A stretch of DNA of 30,017 bases from contig JAYSRU010000204.1 in assembly GCA_043720875.1 (NCBI GenBank), positions 1 through 30,017 on the forward strand. The letters run 5' to 3'. The notes below the pieces were generated by a model, which saw only the letters and a list, made by a program, of their open reading frames with translations, was not told the DNA's origin and did no database searches. This DNA comes from JAYSRU01 sp043720875. Lineage in GTDB: Bacteria > Bacteroidota > Bacteroidia > Flavobacteriales_D > Crocinitomicaceae. Positions 16,016 to 24,902 of the stretch are shown one piece after another (the first letter of the stretch is position 1; each line of letters begins with the position of its first letter). The position numbers and the translations under genes were made by a program.

Positions 16016-17476
16016 ATGAAATTCCTAGGATTGTTTTTAGCTACTTTATTTTTTTCGCATGCAATGCTTGGTCAAGAAGAAAAGTCAAAGTTACGTGTAC
16101 TGACCAATACGAAGCAATTTTATGATCCTTCAGTTGGTAATTATGTTGAGGTTCAATTGCAGTTTGTCTCCTATTCATTAAACTATAAGGATGTTGAAGG
16201 TGGCAAACAAGCTCAGGTTGAAGTGGCATTAATTTTTGAACAAGATGACAAAATTGTGAAATTTGATAAATACCTGATTAACAGTCCAGTTATGTCGAAT
16301 GAATTTGTGGAAGATTTTTATGATATTCAACGGTTTTCATTGAATCCAGGGGAATATAAATTAACGATTGAAATTGCGGATTTAAACAGTTTAAATAGTA
16401 CTGCCAAGTTGAGTGGAGGGATGAATGTTACCCTAAAAGACAGAAGTAAACAAGTAGCCTTTTCTGAAATAAAAGAATTGCAGCTAATCAAAAATACTGA
16501 CGAGGAAAATAACTTCACCAAAAGCGGCATGTATTTACTTCCAAAAATTACTACGAAATTCGAAACTACAGCTGACAAAGCGTTAATGTATTTTGAAATT
16601 TACGGCAACCATTCAGCAGATACAGCATACAATTTGCGCCAAAAAGTGGTAAATTCGGATAACGGTGAAGAAATTATTGAGTATTCTAAAACTACAAGTG
16701 TTCAAAATGATAGCGTGATTCCAGTGATTAAACAATTAAATATTGTAAATTTGCAATCGGGTAAATATTATGTTTTTTATGAGTTGCTTACAACTTCGGA
16801 TAGTTTGATTGCTTATGCGGGAACCGCCATTGACAGAGAAAATTTTAATGTGGTTGAGGATGCATTGGAATATGAAAGTGTAGTACTAGATCCAGCATTT
16901 ATAAAATCGATTCCAGTAGATTCTTCTGATTATTATTTGGCTAGTTTGCTTCCGATTGTCAAATCAGCAGAGCAAAAAAATATTTTAAAAATGCTAAAGG
17001 TTAGAAATGCTGAAGCATCACAGAAATATATTCAATCATTTTGGGTAAAAACAAGTCCCCAAGCGTCTTATGAGTCATGGTTAAAATATAAAAGTGCGGT
17101 TTTAGATGTTGAAGCATCTTTCGGAACTACACTATTCCCAGGCCATGCTACGGATCGTGGTCGAGTTTTCTTGCAATATGGCCAACCAACAACAACAATT
17201 TTGAGAGAAGCAACACCGTCGGAATATCCCTATGAAATTTGGCAATATGATAAAATCGGAAAGTATTCAAATCGTCGTTTTGTGTTTTATAACCCTGATC
17301 TCGTAAATAACAACTATTCGTTATTGCATTCAGATATGTTTGGAGAATTGAATAACTATCGATGGGAGTATGTGTTAAGTAAGCGCGTAAGCCCGAATAG
17401 TGATATTGATAGCCCTAATGGAGGTGCTGGAAGTTCTTTTGGTGGAAATTCAAACGGCTTGTATAAGCAATATTAG
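16016..17476 (+). CDS. GWxTD-domain family exported protein
   Basis: The 486-residue product has a signal peptide (MKFLGLFLATLFFSHAMLGQ, cleaved near residue 20). Beta-rich repeats resembling bacterial sandwich domains cover about 20-300. A C-terminal GWxTD-like domain follows (about 320-465): FWVKTSPQ, then GHATDRGRVFLQYGQP, YPYEIWQYDKI, and RRFVFYNPD. The family is known in Bacteroidota and some other phyla, but its function is unknown. The namesake tryptophan is replaced: the motif reads Gly-His-Ala-Thr-Asp. The last 25 residues are Gly/Ser/Asn-rich. The start at 16016 is chosen because it follows the promoter box and begins a clean signal peptide. Its stop codon overlaps that of the convergent LRR gene. 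Confidence 0.82.
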   Translation: MKFLGLFLATLFFSHAMLGQEEKSKLRVLTNTKQFYDPSVGNYVEVQLQFVSYSLNYKDVEGGKQAQVEVALIFEQDDKIVKFDKYLINSPVMSNEFVEDFYDIQRFSLNPGEYKLTIEIADLNSLNSTAKLSGGMNVTLKDRSKQVAFSEIKELQLIKNTDEENNFTKSGMYLLPKITTKFETTADKALMYFEIYGNHSADTAYNLRQKVVNSDNGEEIIEYSKTTSVQNDSVIPVIKQLNIVNLQSGKYYVFYELLTTSDSLIAYAGTAIDRENFNVVEDALEYESVVLDPAFIKSIPVDSSDYYLASLLPIVKSAEQKNILKMLKVRNAEASQKYIQSFWVKTSPQASYESWLKYKSAVLDVEASFGTTLFPGHATDRGRVFLQYGQPTTTILREATPSEYPYEIWQYDKIGKYSNRRFVFYNPDLVNNNYSLLHSDMFGELNNYRWEYVLSKRVSPNSDIDSPNGGAGSSFGGNSNGLYKQY

Positions 17477-18228
17477 TCGACCACACTAAGTCGCAGTCGA
17501 TTTGTCTTTCGCGCAAACAAACAACTTGGGATAACAATTTCCTTACTTACTGTAAAATCTTCAAGGAATCTCATTTCGCATATTTCGTCAGGTAAGTTTA
17601 ATAAGTTACCAGCGTGCGATAGGTTTAATTCATTTAGATATTCAAGTTGAATAAGTTTGGGAGAAATCTCACGTAATTGATTACGATCTAACAATAGGGT
17701 CCGCAAATTTATTAAGGTATAGATCGAATCTGGCAACGCTGTCAATTGGTTAAAACCCAATTGAAGAAATTTCAATGCGTGAAGTCGCCCAATTGCATTT
17801 GGTAGCGTTGTTAAATGATTGCGATACAACCATAACTGTTCTAAGGTGCTTAAGGTGAATAGTACAGCGGGTAAACTGTCAAATTCATTAAAATGCAATG
17901 TGATTTTCTTTAATTTCTTCAAATTTTGTAAACTTTCCGGAAGACTTTTTAAATTGTTTTTCCCAAGGTATAATTCTTCAAGTTGGATTAACTCTCCAAT
18001 TCTACTATCTATGCTGTCTAGGTCATTATTGAATAAATAGAGTTTTTTTAGTTCATGAAGTTCAAATACTTTATCGGGTATAGTGGTTAAATGCCCGTTG
18101 GATAAATCAAGAGACGTTGTTATTGGGTTTGATTTTTTTATTCGAGCCGCAGCAATTTCTTTACATCCGATAAGTAATAAGGCTAGGGTAAAATAGATGC
18201 TATAAACGATGCGCAACTGAAGCATCAC
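17473..18228 (-). CDS. leucine-rich repeat lipoprotein
   Basis: The 251-residue product begins with a lipoprotein-like signal (hydrophobic segment, then LLIGC, putative acylated Cys22). About seven LRRs of roughly 23 residues run from about 38 to 225. They follow the pattern LxxLxLxxNxLxxLPxxIxxL, for example LEELYLGKNNLKSLPESLQN and LKFLQLGFNQLTALPDSIYT. Such solenoids bind proteins; no enzyme domain is visible and the partner is unknown. Its ATG overlaps the stop of the upstream sialidase-fold gene by 4 bp, so the two are probably translated together. The 3' end overlaps the convergent GWxTD-family gene at the shared TTAG. Confidence 0.87.
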   Translation of the reverse strand: MMLQLRIVYSIYFTLALLLIGCKEIAAARIKKSNPITTSLDLSNGHLTTIPDKVFELHELKKLYLFNNDLDSIDSRIGELIQLEELYLGKNNLKSLPESLQNLKKLKKITLHFNEFDSLPAVLFTLSTLEQLWLYRNHLTTLPNAIGRLHALKFLQLGFNQLTALPDSIYTLINLRTLLLDRNQLREISPKLIQLEYLNELNLSHAGNLLNLPDEICEMRFLEDFTVSKEIVIPSCLFARKTNRLRLSVVD

Positions 18229-19529
18229 TTTTTTTTGACTTTCGCTTGCTTCATTTTTTTATAAGCAATGGCAACTTCAACATGACATTCATTATTTTGT
18301 AAAGTAGTATAAGCAAGGGCTATGGTTCCGTTTTCAGCTGCAATGCTATTGTAATCACCAAAGAAAATATCTTCATTTGCGCTTAATGGCGTATTATTTA
18401 TTTTAGTTTCGTTGAATTTTTCGCCACCGTTTTTAGAACTCGCAAGAATTACATCAAATTGTTGGTTTTTTTCTTTGATAGAATAATTTGAAATATCATA
18501 GTACATGATATGCAAATGTCCAGTTGATTGATCAATTGTCATTGCGCTAAAGAATTGATCTGAAGCACTAACGTCTTTTCCAACCTTAGCAGGTGTGGAC
18601 CAAGTTAATCCATTGTCATCAGAAAACATTAACCAAACGTCATGTTGTTTATTGTCGGCATGATTATCAACCCAAGATAGATAAATTCTTCCATGAAATT
18701 TTCCGTTGCTTTTGTCACAGGAAACTTGAGCAAAACCATTGGCTCTCATAAGTCCTGGTATTTCAATAACCCAACCTTCTTTTAATGGAAGCAAATTGCG
18801 TTCGCTTCCCCAAACATTGGTTTCATTGGATAATGAATTCATTTGAATACCTTCTGCACTCATCCAAAATACATGAACATTTCCTTTCAAATCTGTAGTT
18901 GAGATTGCCCCCTCCAAAGTATTGTCGTCGTCTAAACAAGTACCGCTAGCTTTGTTTATTCGTTTAGGGATACTCCATGTTGCAGCATAATCTTTACTGC
19001 TACTGTACAAAACATAACTCGAGTCTTCGCTTTTCAACGAAGCGTATTTGTCAAACTTTGTCCACGTTAAATGAAATACTTTTGTTACAGGGTCAAAATA
19101 TATTGCTTCTTTATCGTGTTGAAATCCATCAACTTGGGTGTAAGTTCCATTATTGAATTTTGAAGAAATAGTATTGGCTTTTTGACAAACGATGCGATCT
19201 AAGCTTTTAGCTGCGGAAAGATTAGCCAAGTGAAAATAATACAATGCTCCGCGATCATCGAATTGAACAACTGGGTCACCACGTATACCAAAGGTAGAAT
19301 ATAATGTATCCTCTTTCCAAGTATCTCCTTTCGTTTGGGTATGAAAATAGTGCCTATAAACCGTCCCAACTGCTATTTCTTTAGTGTTTAATGGGTTGAT
19401 GGCAATCGAAGGCTCATTAATTCCATAGCTTGGGCTTGGTAACTTGGGAGTTAACCTTGAGATCGTGAACTTAGGCGAACACGAACTCAGAAGAAGGAAT
19501 ACAAATATAACTGAGCTTAGGTGTTTCAT
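18225..19529 (-). CDS. sialidase-fold (BNR/Asp-box) lipoprotein
   Basis: The 434-residue product has a lipoprotein signal with LLLSSC (Cys17). It looks like a six-bladed beta-propeller of the sialidase superfamily. One Asp-box is near perfect (SDDNGLTWSTP, about residue 311), and weaker ones are SSSKDYAATWSIP and SSKNGGEKFNET. NEPSIAINPLN near the start is typical of exo-sialidase-like propellers. I do not see the full arginine triad of a true sialidase, so sialidase activity should not be assumed. It may bind or hydrolyse glycans at the cell surface. It lies 7 bp after the M61 peptidase gene and overlaps the LRR gene by 4 bp, which makes a three-gene envelope operon. Confidence 0.82.
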   Translation of the reverse strand: MKHLSSVIFVFLLLSSCSPKFTISRLTPKLPSPSYGINEPSIAINPLNTKEIAVGTVYRHYFHTQTKGDTWKEDTLYSTFGIRGDPVVQFDDRGALYYFHLANLSAAKSLDRIVCQKANTISSKFNNGTYTQVDGFQHDKEAIYFDPVTKVFHLTWTKFDKYASLKSEDSSYVLYSSSKDYAATWSIPKRINKASGTCLDDDNTLEGAISTTDLKGNVHVFWMSAEGIQMNSLSNETNVWGSERNLLPLKEGWVIEIPGLMRANGFAQVSCDKSNGKFHGRIYLSWVDNHADNKQHDVWLMFSDDNGLTWSTPAKVGKDVSASDQFFSAMTIDQSTGHLHIMYYDISNYSIKEKNQQFDVILASSKNGGEKFNETKINNTPLSANEDIFFGDYNSIAAENGTIALAYTTLQNNECHVEVAIAYKKMKQAKVKKK

Positions 19530-19536
19530 GATTGAG

Positions 19537-21330
19537 TTAGTCTTTTCTTAGCCAATAATCTCGAAGTCTTGAGTTTTCTGTTGTAAGTTCAATCTTATAG
19601 CTTGGTCGTTCGAATAAGGTAATCTTAATAGCTAGCTTTTCAATAACGCCTTCTCTTGTTATGAGTAAGTCTAAAACTGTTCCATTGGAAGCAGGCAGGA
19701 TAAAGGCATCTAAACTTGCTGTTGATTCAGTTCGGAATGAGTTGCACCCAATAATTTCATCCCCAACTTGTAATCCGCCATTTTCAGCAGCACTGTTCGA
19801 ACGAACATTATTGATTTTCACTTTACCACCTTCAACAGTGTAACTTGCGCCAAAGCTAGGTTTCGCGTAGCTTGTGCTAGTTACTTTATAGCCGACTTGG
19901 CCCCAGTATTTTTGGAAGTCAATGGTTTTGGTTCCGTAAACGTAATCAGCGAAAAACGCATCTAAATCTGTGTCCAAAAATTTCTCTAAACTGTTTTGAA
20001 ATTCATCTTCGCTGAATCCACGGTTAAGTTTCTTGTAAAAATCTTGATACAGCACTTGCATAAAATGATCCAGGCATTTCTTTCCGTCATACTTTTTTAC
20101 AATCATTGCATCAATTATTCCTGCTAAAAGTTGTCCTTTTGGATAATAGGAAACCTGCGTATTGTTAGAGTTTTCGTTCGGGCGATAAGATTTTATCCAA
20201 GCGTCGAAACTAGAATGAGCAACAGGCTGAACTCGATTACCAGGTGTTCCTTCAACATAGTTAAGGTTGCTCATCATCTTTTGAATGTAGGTGTCTTCAG
20301 AATAATATCCTGCTCTGCGAACAAGTAATTCATCATAATAAGAAGTAAATCCTTCCATAACCCATAATAATGAAGTATAATTTTCTTCATTGTAATTAAA
20401 CGGACCAAGTTCAATAGGACGAATACGTTTTACATTCCAAAGATGAAAATATTCATGGGCAACGAGACCTAAGAATCCAATGTAAGCATCGCCTTCGTAA
20501 GTATTTCGATCCACATTTAAAGTTGTACTATTAGTGTGTTCTAAGCCACCACTTCCGCCAATAACATTATGAATAATAAAGGTGTATTCTTTGTTTGGGT
20601 TTTCTCCAATAACTTTTGACGCTGCTTCCACAATACGCGCCATGTCTTTTTTCAATAACGCTATATTGTAATTTGCTTTTCCGTACATGGATACCGTATG
20701 TTTTACACCTGCAGCAGTGAAGTCAAAAACTTCTTGATTACCTATTTCTACTGGGCAATCGACTAAATGATCGTAATTGGTAAAATGGAATAATTCACTG
20801 GCATCGCTTTGTACATTTTCCGCAGATCTAGGAAGAGCGGTAGAAATAGTTTTAAATGTTTCCGGTTTAATGATCGTTAAATTACCACTCAATGCTTGAT
20901 GGTTTTCTACAAACATAAATACGCTAGTTCCATTAAAATAACCATGTTTTGTATCTAAGTAACTTGTTCTAACCGATAGTTCGAAGGCATACACTTCATA
21001 ATTTACGAATACTTTTTTTGATTTGCCCTTCGTGATTTTCCAAGTATTTTTGTTGGTTTTTTTAACGGAAAGTGCTTTTCCGTTTTCATCTTTTGCTACA
21101 ACAAGGTTTACATTTCGAGCAAATTCACGAATCAAATAAGATCCGGGAGACCAAACTGGCATTTTAAGCATTAAATCTGCTTCTTTGAAATTATCTAATT
21201 CCATTTGCACTTCAAAGTAATGACTTTGTGGCTTCGACATAGATATCGAGTACGCAATACTTTGTCCAGTTGAAGTTGAAACTGTACCGATGACAGCAAA
21301 AACGGTGCTCAGGAAAATAAATTTTAACAT
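19537..21330 (-). CDS. M61-family peptidase with C-terminal PDZ domain
   Basis: The 597-residue product has a signal peptide ending around residue 23. An N-terminal beta domain follows (about 25-200). The catalytic domain contains HEYFHLWNVKRIRP with zinc ligands His292 and His296 and catalytic Glu293, and Glu326 in VMEGFTSYYDE is the likely third ligand. A PDZ domain lies at about 495-575 (KVKINNVRSNSAAENGGLQVGDEIIG). This is the layout of glycyl aminopeptidase-like M61 proteins. The signal peptide suggests a periplasmic or surface location; the substrate is unknown. It heads the leftward operon with the sialidase-fold and LRR lipoproteins. TATATTTA near 21347-21354 is a one-mismatch promoter box. 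Confidence 0.92.
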   Translation of the reverse strand: MLKFIFLSTVFAVIGTVSTSTGQSIAYSISMSKPQSHYFEVQMELDNFKEADLMLKMPVWSPGSYLIREFARNVNLVVAKDENGKALSVKKTNKNTWKITKGKSKKVFVNYEVYAFELSVRTSYLDTKHGYFNGTSVFMFVENHQALSGNLTIIKPETFKTISTALPRSAENVQSDASELFHFTNYDHLVDCPVEIGNQEVFDFTAAGVKHTVSMYGKANYNIALLKKDMARIVEAASKVIGENPNKEYTFIIHNVIGGSGGLEHTNSTTLNVDRNTYEGDAYIGFLGLVAHEYFHLWNVKRIRPIELGPFNYNEENYTSLLWVMEGFTSYYDELLVRRAGYYSEDTYIQKMMSNLNYVEGTPGNRVQPVAHSSFDAWIKSYRPNENSNNTQVSYYPKGQLLAGIIDAMIVKKYDGKKCLDHFMQVLYQDFYKKLNRGFSEDEFQNSLEKFLDTDLDAFFADYVYGTKTIDFQKYWGQVGYKVTSTSYAKPSFGASYTVEGGKVKINNVRSNSAAENGGLQVGDEIIGCNSFRTESTASLDAFILPASNGTVLDLLITREGVIEKLAIKITLFERPSYKIELTTENSRLRDYWLRKD

Positions 21331-21501
21331 ATAGTTGATTTGGGGTTAAATATAGATATAAATACTGTGTTTGTGATTGTTTTTGAACTGATTACACGGT
21401 ATTTAACAATTATGTTCATCTTACTCTTGTCTAAAACTGCAGATTCACTTATTTATCAAATTTTAGCTCTGTGGATCGGAAGATTGAATTAATTTTACAG
21501 C

Positions 21502-24288
21502 ATGGCGCAAAAATACATTCACATTAAAGGAGCTCGTGCGAATAACCTCAAAAATATTGAGGTAAAAATTCCGCATAAAAAAATGACCGTTATTACTGGG
21601 TTATCAGGCTCTGGTAAATCTACATTGGCTTTTGACACGCTGTATGCAGAAGGCCAGAGAAGATATGTTGAAAGCTTAAGTTCTTATGCGCGTCAATTTT
21701 TGGGTCGTTTTGATAAGCCTGAAACAGATTTTATCAAAGGAATTTCACCAGCTATTGCGATTGAACAAAAGACAATCAGCTCCAATCCAAGATCTACTGT
21801 TGGAACGGTTACTGAGATCTACGATTACCTCAAAATATTTTATGCCAGAATAGGCAAAACATTTTCTCCCATCTCAGGATTAGAGGTTAAAAAAAATAAT
21901 GTAGCCGATGTAGTTAACCATGTGGTTGAAATGGAGGCGGGTACAAAATTATTAATTGTCTGTCCGTTGGTTCAATTGCCTAAACTGGGTGCCCAAAAAA
22001 CATTGAATGCTTTAAAAGACCAAGGTTTTTCGAGGGTGTTATTTAATGATCAGGTTGTGAATTTAGATGAAGTTATCGTTGAAGAAATCACACCAGAAAA
22101 TGCTTTTTTGATAATAGATAGAATTGCGTCGTCCAAAATGGAAGATGAAGGTAATATTGCGCGTATTGGGGATTCTGTTCAGCTAGCATTTGTTGAAGGA
22201 AATGGAACGTGTGGGGTTTTTGAAATGAGAATTGGAAGTATGCATTTATTTTCCTCTACTTTTGAACTAGACGGTATGACTTTCATGGAGCCTACAGAAC
22301 ATTTCTTCACCTTTAACAACCCAGTGGGAGCTTGTAAAATTTGCGAAGGATTTGGTAGTGTATTGGGTTTTGATAGCAACTTAATTATCCCAGATCCCAG
22401 ACTTACTTTTTTTGAAGGTGCAGTAGCTTGTTGGAAAACGCCATCTCATAGCATTTACAAAACTCAATTTATGTCGGTTGCCGATAAATACGATTTCCCT
22501 ATTCATAGACCGATTAATCAATTATCTGAACAAGAGTTAGCCTTTTTATGGGATGGAAACGATGAAGTTACTGGGATAAATTCGTTTTTTGAATGGCTCA
22601 ATTCTCAATCTTATTTGGTTCAACATCGTGTGTTTATGTCACGTTTTCGGGGTAAAACAGATTGTCATGTATGCAAAGGAACACGTTTAAGGAAGGATGC
22701 TGGCTATGTCAAAATAGAAGGTAAGTCGATCATGGATATTGTTAAAATGCCGCTGGATGAATGCTTAGTTTGGTTTAATGCAATGCAATTGGAAGGTACA
22801 GATGCGCAAATCTCAAAAAGAATATTGCCTGAAATTCAATCTCGATTTCAATTCTTAAACGAAGTAGGTTTAGGGTATCTAACTTTAAATCGTCAATCTG
22901 GTTCTTTATCGGGTGGTGAAAGTCAACGGATAAACTTGGCAACTTCATTGGGGAGCAGTTTGGTGGGGTCAATGTATATTTTGGATGAACCGAGTATAGG
23001 GTTACATCCTAGAGATACCGCCAAGCTAGTGAAAGTGTTACATGCTTTGCGGGATTTGGGCAACACCGTGATTGTGGTGGAACATGAGGAGGATATCATG
23101 AAGGCTGCTGATGAAATCTTAGACATTGGTCCATTGGCGGGTAAAAACGGTGGACATGTTGTTTTTCATGGTACACATCAAGAACTAATAGGAAAGAAAG
23201 ATAGCTTAACCGCGCAATATTTAACTGGAAAAAAGGAGATACCTTATCCGAAAGTGCGTAGAACTTCTAAGGATTATATTGAATTAATTGGGATCAGTAA
23301 GAACAACTTAAAAGACGTAACGGTGAAGTTTCCGCTGCATCAATTGTTGTGTGTAACTGGTGTAAGTGGTTCTGGAAAATCATCTTTGATTGGTGGAGCA
23401 TTATTACCCTTAGTGAAAAATGTTATCGACCACGGTTGGAATACGATAAAGGAAATAAATAATTTAGGTGGATCATTTGAGTTTTTGACTGCGATAGAAT
23501 TCATTGATCAAAATCCTATTGGTAAATCATCCAGAAGTAATCCAGCGTCTTATACTGGAACCTACGATTTGATACGAGATATATTTGCGGCCCAACCCTT
23601 GGCAAAAGCTCGACAATATAGACCTGGTTTTTTCAGTTTTAATGTTGAAGGTGGAAGGTGCGAAATGTGCGAAGGAGAAGGTGTTGTGACAATTGGCATG
23701 CAGTTTATGGCGGATGTGCATCTGGAATGTGAGGCATGCAGAGGCACAAGATTTAAAGAAGAAACGTTGGAGGTCACCTATCACAGTAAGTCAATTTATG
23801 ATGTGCTTAAAATGGATGTTTCAACCGCGATTAGTTTCTTTAAGGCGTCTAACAAACCTGCAGATATTCGTATTGTAGCCAAACTACAACCCTTAGAAGA
23901 TGTTGGTTTGGGTTACTTAGAACTTGGTCAATCGTCAAGTACATTAAGTGGAGGAGAAGCGCAACGTGTAAAGCTGGCCTCATTTATCATCAAAAGTTCA
24001 TCCAATAAAAAAACGTTGTTCATTTTTGATGAACCAACAACAGGGTTGCATTTTAGCGATATAGAACTATTATTGGTTGCCTTTAATCGATTAATTGATC
24101 AAGGCCACAGCGTTATAGTTATTGAACATAACCTTGATGTTATAAAAAATGCAGATTGGATTATTGATATAGGGCCAGAAGGAGGGATCAATGGAGGTGA
24201 AATAGCATTTCAGGGAACGCCAGAAATGTTGGTTAAGGAAAAAAATAATTATACCGCAACCTATCTCAAGGCTAAGATCAAATCATAA
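21502..24288 (+). CDS. UvrA paralogue (second excinuclease ABC subunit A)
   Basis: The 928-residue product has the complete UvrA layout: two ABC halves with Walker A GLSGSGKST (Lys39) and GVSGSGKSS, signatures LSGGESQRI and LSGGEAQRV, and Walker B ILDEPS and IFDEPT. The C-terminal zinc finger is intact (CEMC and CEAC), and CHVCKGTRL is present. It is clearly diverged from the copy at 3772-6618 (SPIGKSSRSNPASYT instead of SPIGRTPRSNPATYT). It lacks cysteines at the first half of the N-terminal zinc site, where the other has a CPSTG remnant; only CKIC remains. Two UvrA proteins are common in Bacteroidota. Its special role (particular lesions or tolerance) is inferred. The gene stands alone and ends at a terminator. 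Confidence 0.93.
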   Translation: MAQKYIHIKGARANNLKNIEVKIPHKKMTVITGLSGSGKSTLAFDTLYAEGQRRYVESLSSYARQFLGRFDKPETDFIKGISPAIAIEQKTISSNPRSTVGTVTEIYDYLKIFYARIGKTFSPISGLEVKKNNVADVVNHVVEMEAGTKLLIVCPLVQLPKLGAQKTLNALKDQGFSRVLFNDQVVNLDEVIVEEITPENAFLIIDRIASSKMEDEGNIARIGDSVQLAFVEGNGTCGVFEMRIGSMHLFSSTFELDGMTFMEPTEHFFTFNNPVGACKICEGFGSVLGFDSNLIIPDPRLTFFEGAVACWKTPSHSIYKTQFMSVADKYDFPIHRPINQLSEQELAFLWDGNDEVTGINSFFEWLNSQSYLVQHRVFMSRFRGKTDCHVCKGTRLRKDAGYVKIEGKSIMDIVKMPLDECLVWFNAMQLEGTDAQISKRILPEIQSRFQFLNEVGLGYLTLNRQSGSLSGGESQRINLATSLGSSLVGSMYILDEPSIGLHPRDTAKLVKVLHALRDLGNTVIVVEHEEDIMKAADEILDIGPLAGKNGGHVVFHGTHQELIGKKDSLTAQYLTGKKEIPYPKVRRTSKDYIELIGISKNNLKDVTVKFPLHQLLCVTGVSGSGKSSLIGGALLPLVKNVIDHGWNTIKEINNLGGSFEFLTAIEFIDQNPIGKSSRSNPASYTGTYDLIRDIFAAQPLAKARQYRPGFFSFNVEGGRCEMCEGEGVVTIGMQFMADVHLECEACRGTRFKEETLEVTYHSKSIYDVLKMDVSTAISFFKASNKPADIRIVAKLQPLEDVGLGYLELGQSSSTLSGGEAQRVKLASFIIKSSSNKKTLFIFDEPTTGLHFSDIELLLVAFNRLIDQGHSVIVIEHNLDVIKNADWIIDIGPEGGINGGEIAFQGTPEMLVKEKNNYTATYLKAKIKS

Positions 24289-24310
24289 ATTCTGGTCAAA
24301 ATAGAGTACA

Positions 24311-24343
24311 AAAAAAAACTCCTCAGATAATTGAAGAGTTTTT
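24311..24343. terminator. bidirectional terminator after the UvrA paralogue
   Basis: AAAAACTCCTCA (24314-24325) pairs with TGAAGAGTTTTT (24332-24343) with one C/A mismatch and a 6-base loop. An A-run lies on the left and a T-run on the right, so it serves both convergent genes. Confidence 0.85.
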
Positions 24344-24367
24344 GATAATGAATTATTAAATCAGATA

Positions 24368-24793
24368 TTACAAATCCTTAGGTATTTCTGCTGGTTTAAA
24401 TCCTTTTGCTTTCGGCTTCAATTTTTCGATAAATACTACTTTGAATTTTTCACCATCTACTGAGAAAATCATTTCTGAAATGCCATTTGTTACAGTTGGG
24501 CCCATTTTTTTCGCATTTGCGAATTTTTTATCATACAATTCGAAGGTATCATCGTCATATTGTAAAAAAACATTTACAATAACTCCATTCTCAACACGTA
24601 CTTTTCCATTCACACAATTTGTGCCATCTGGAGTGAAAAAGCTAATAATAACTTTTCGATGCATGTCGTCTGCAACAGTGTAAGAACCTCTGGATTTGAA
24701 GGCTGATTCTAGTTTTGTGAAACAATCTTGCTGCTGAGCGAACAACCCTGTACTTAGGATTGTGGTCAAAATGGTAAGTAGTACTTTTCTCAT
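24368..24793 (-). CDS. small exported protein of unknown function
   Basis: I do not recognise the family. The 141-residue product has a clear signal peptide (MRKVLLTILTTILSTGLFAQ, cleavage near residue 19-20). The mature part of about 120 residues is rich in beta-prone segments (KVIISFFTPDGTNCVNGKV, VIVNVFLQYDDDTFELYDKKF, MIFSVDGEKFKVVFIEKLK) and ends in a Lys/Pro-rich tail. Two cysteines (CFTKL and NCVNG) could form a disulfide. It is monocistronic, between a terminator and the divergent gmhA gene. A TACATTTG box at 24859-24866 would give a leader of about 59 bases. Confidence 0.8.
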   Translation of the reverse strand: MRKVLLTILTTILSTGLFAQQQDCFTKLESAFKSRGSYTVADDMHRKVIISFFTPDGTNCVNGKVRVENGVIVNVFLQYDDDTFELYDKKFANAKKMGPTVTNGISEMIFSVDGEKFKVVFIEKLKPKAKGFKPAEIPKDL

Positions 24794-24858
24794 AGTTTCT
24801 GATAGTTTAATTCTTTACTTTCGTAAATCTTGGTAAATATAGTAAGTTTGCTCTTATT

Positions 24859-24866
24859 CAAATGTA
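24859..24866 (-). promoter_or_regulatory. candidate promoter box of the small exported protein gene
   Basis: TACATTTG on the minus strand is an exact TAnnTTTG match, but no -33 element is visible at the right distance. It lies back to back with the gmhA box at 24878-24885. Confidence 0.35.
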
Positions 24867-24877
24867 AGTTAATTTAG

Positions 24878-24885
24878 TATTTTTG
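24878..24885 (+). promoter_or_regulatory. candidate gmhA promoter, -7 box TATTTTTG
   Basis: This is an exact TAnnTTTG match, 17 bases before the gmhA ATG, and predicts a leader of about 11 bases. The nearest TTTG is 27 bases upstream, which is too far for a standard -33. Confidence 0.5.
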
Positions 24886-24902
24886 AAAAAAAAACAAATT
24901 CG

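Noticed and set aside
18225..19529. True sialidase (neuraminidase)
   Set aside because: Asp-boxes are present but the arginine triad and other catalytic residues could not be identified.
3772..24288. Recent duplication of uvrA
   Set aside because: The two proteins differ throughout, including conserved stretches, so the split is old.
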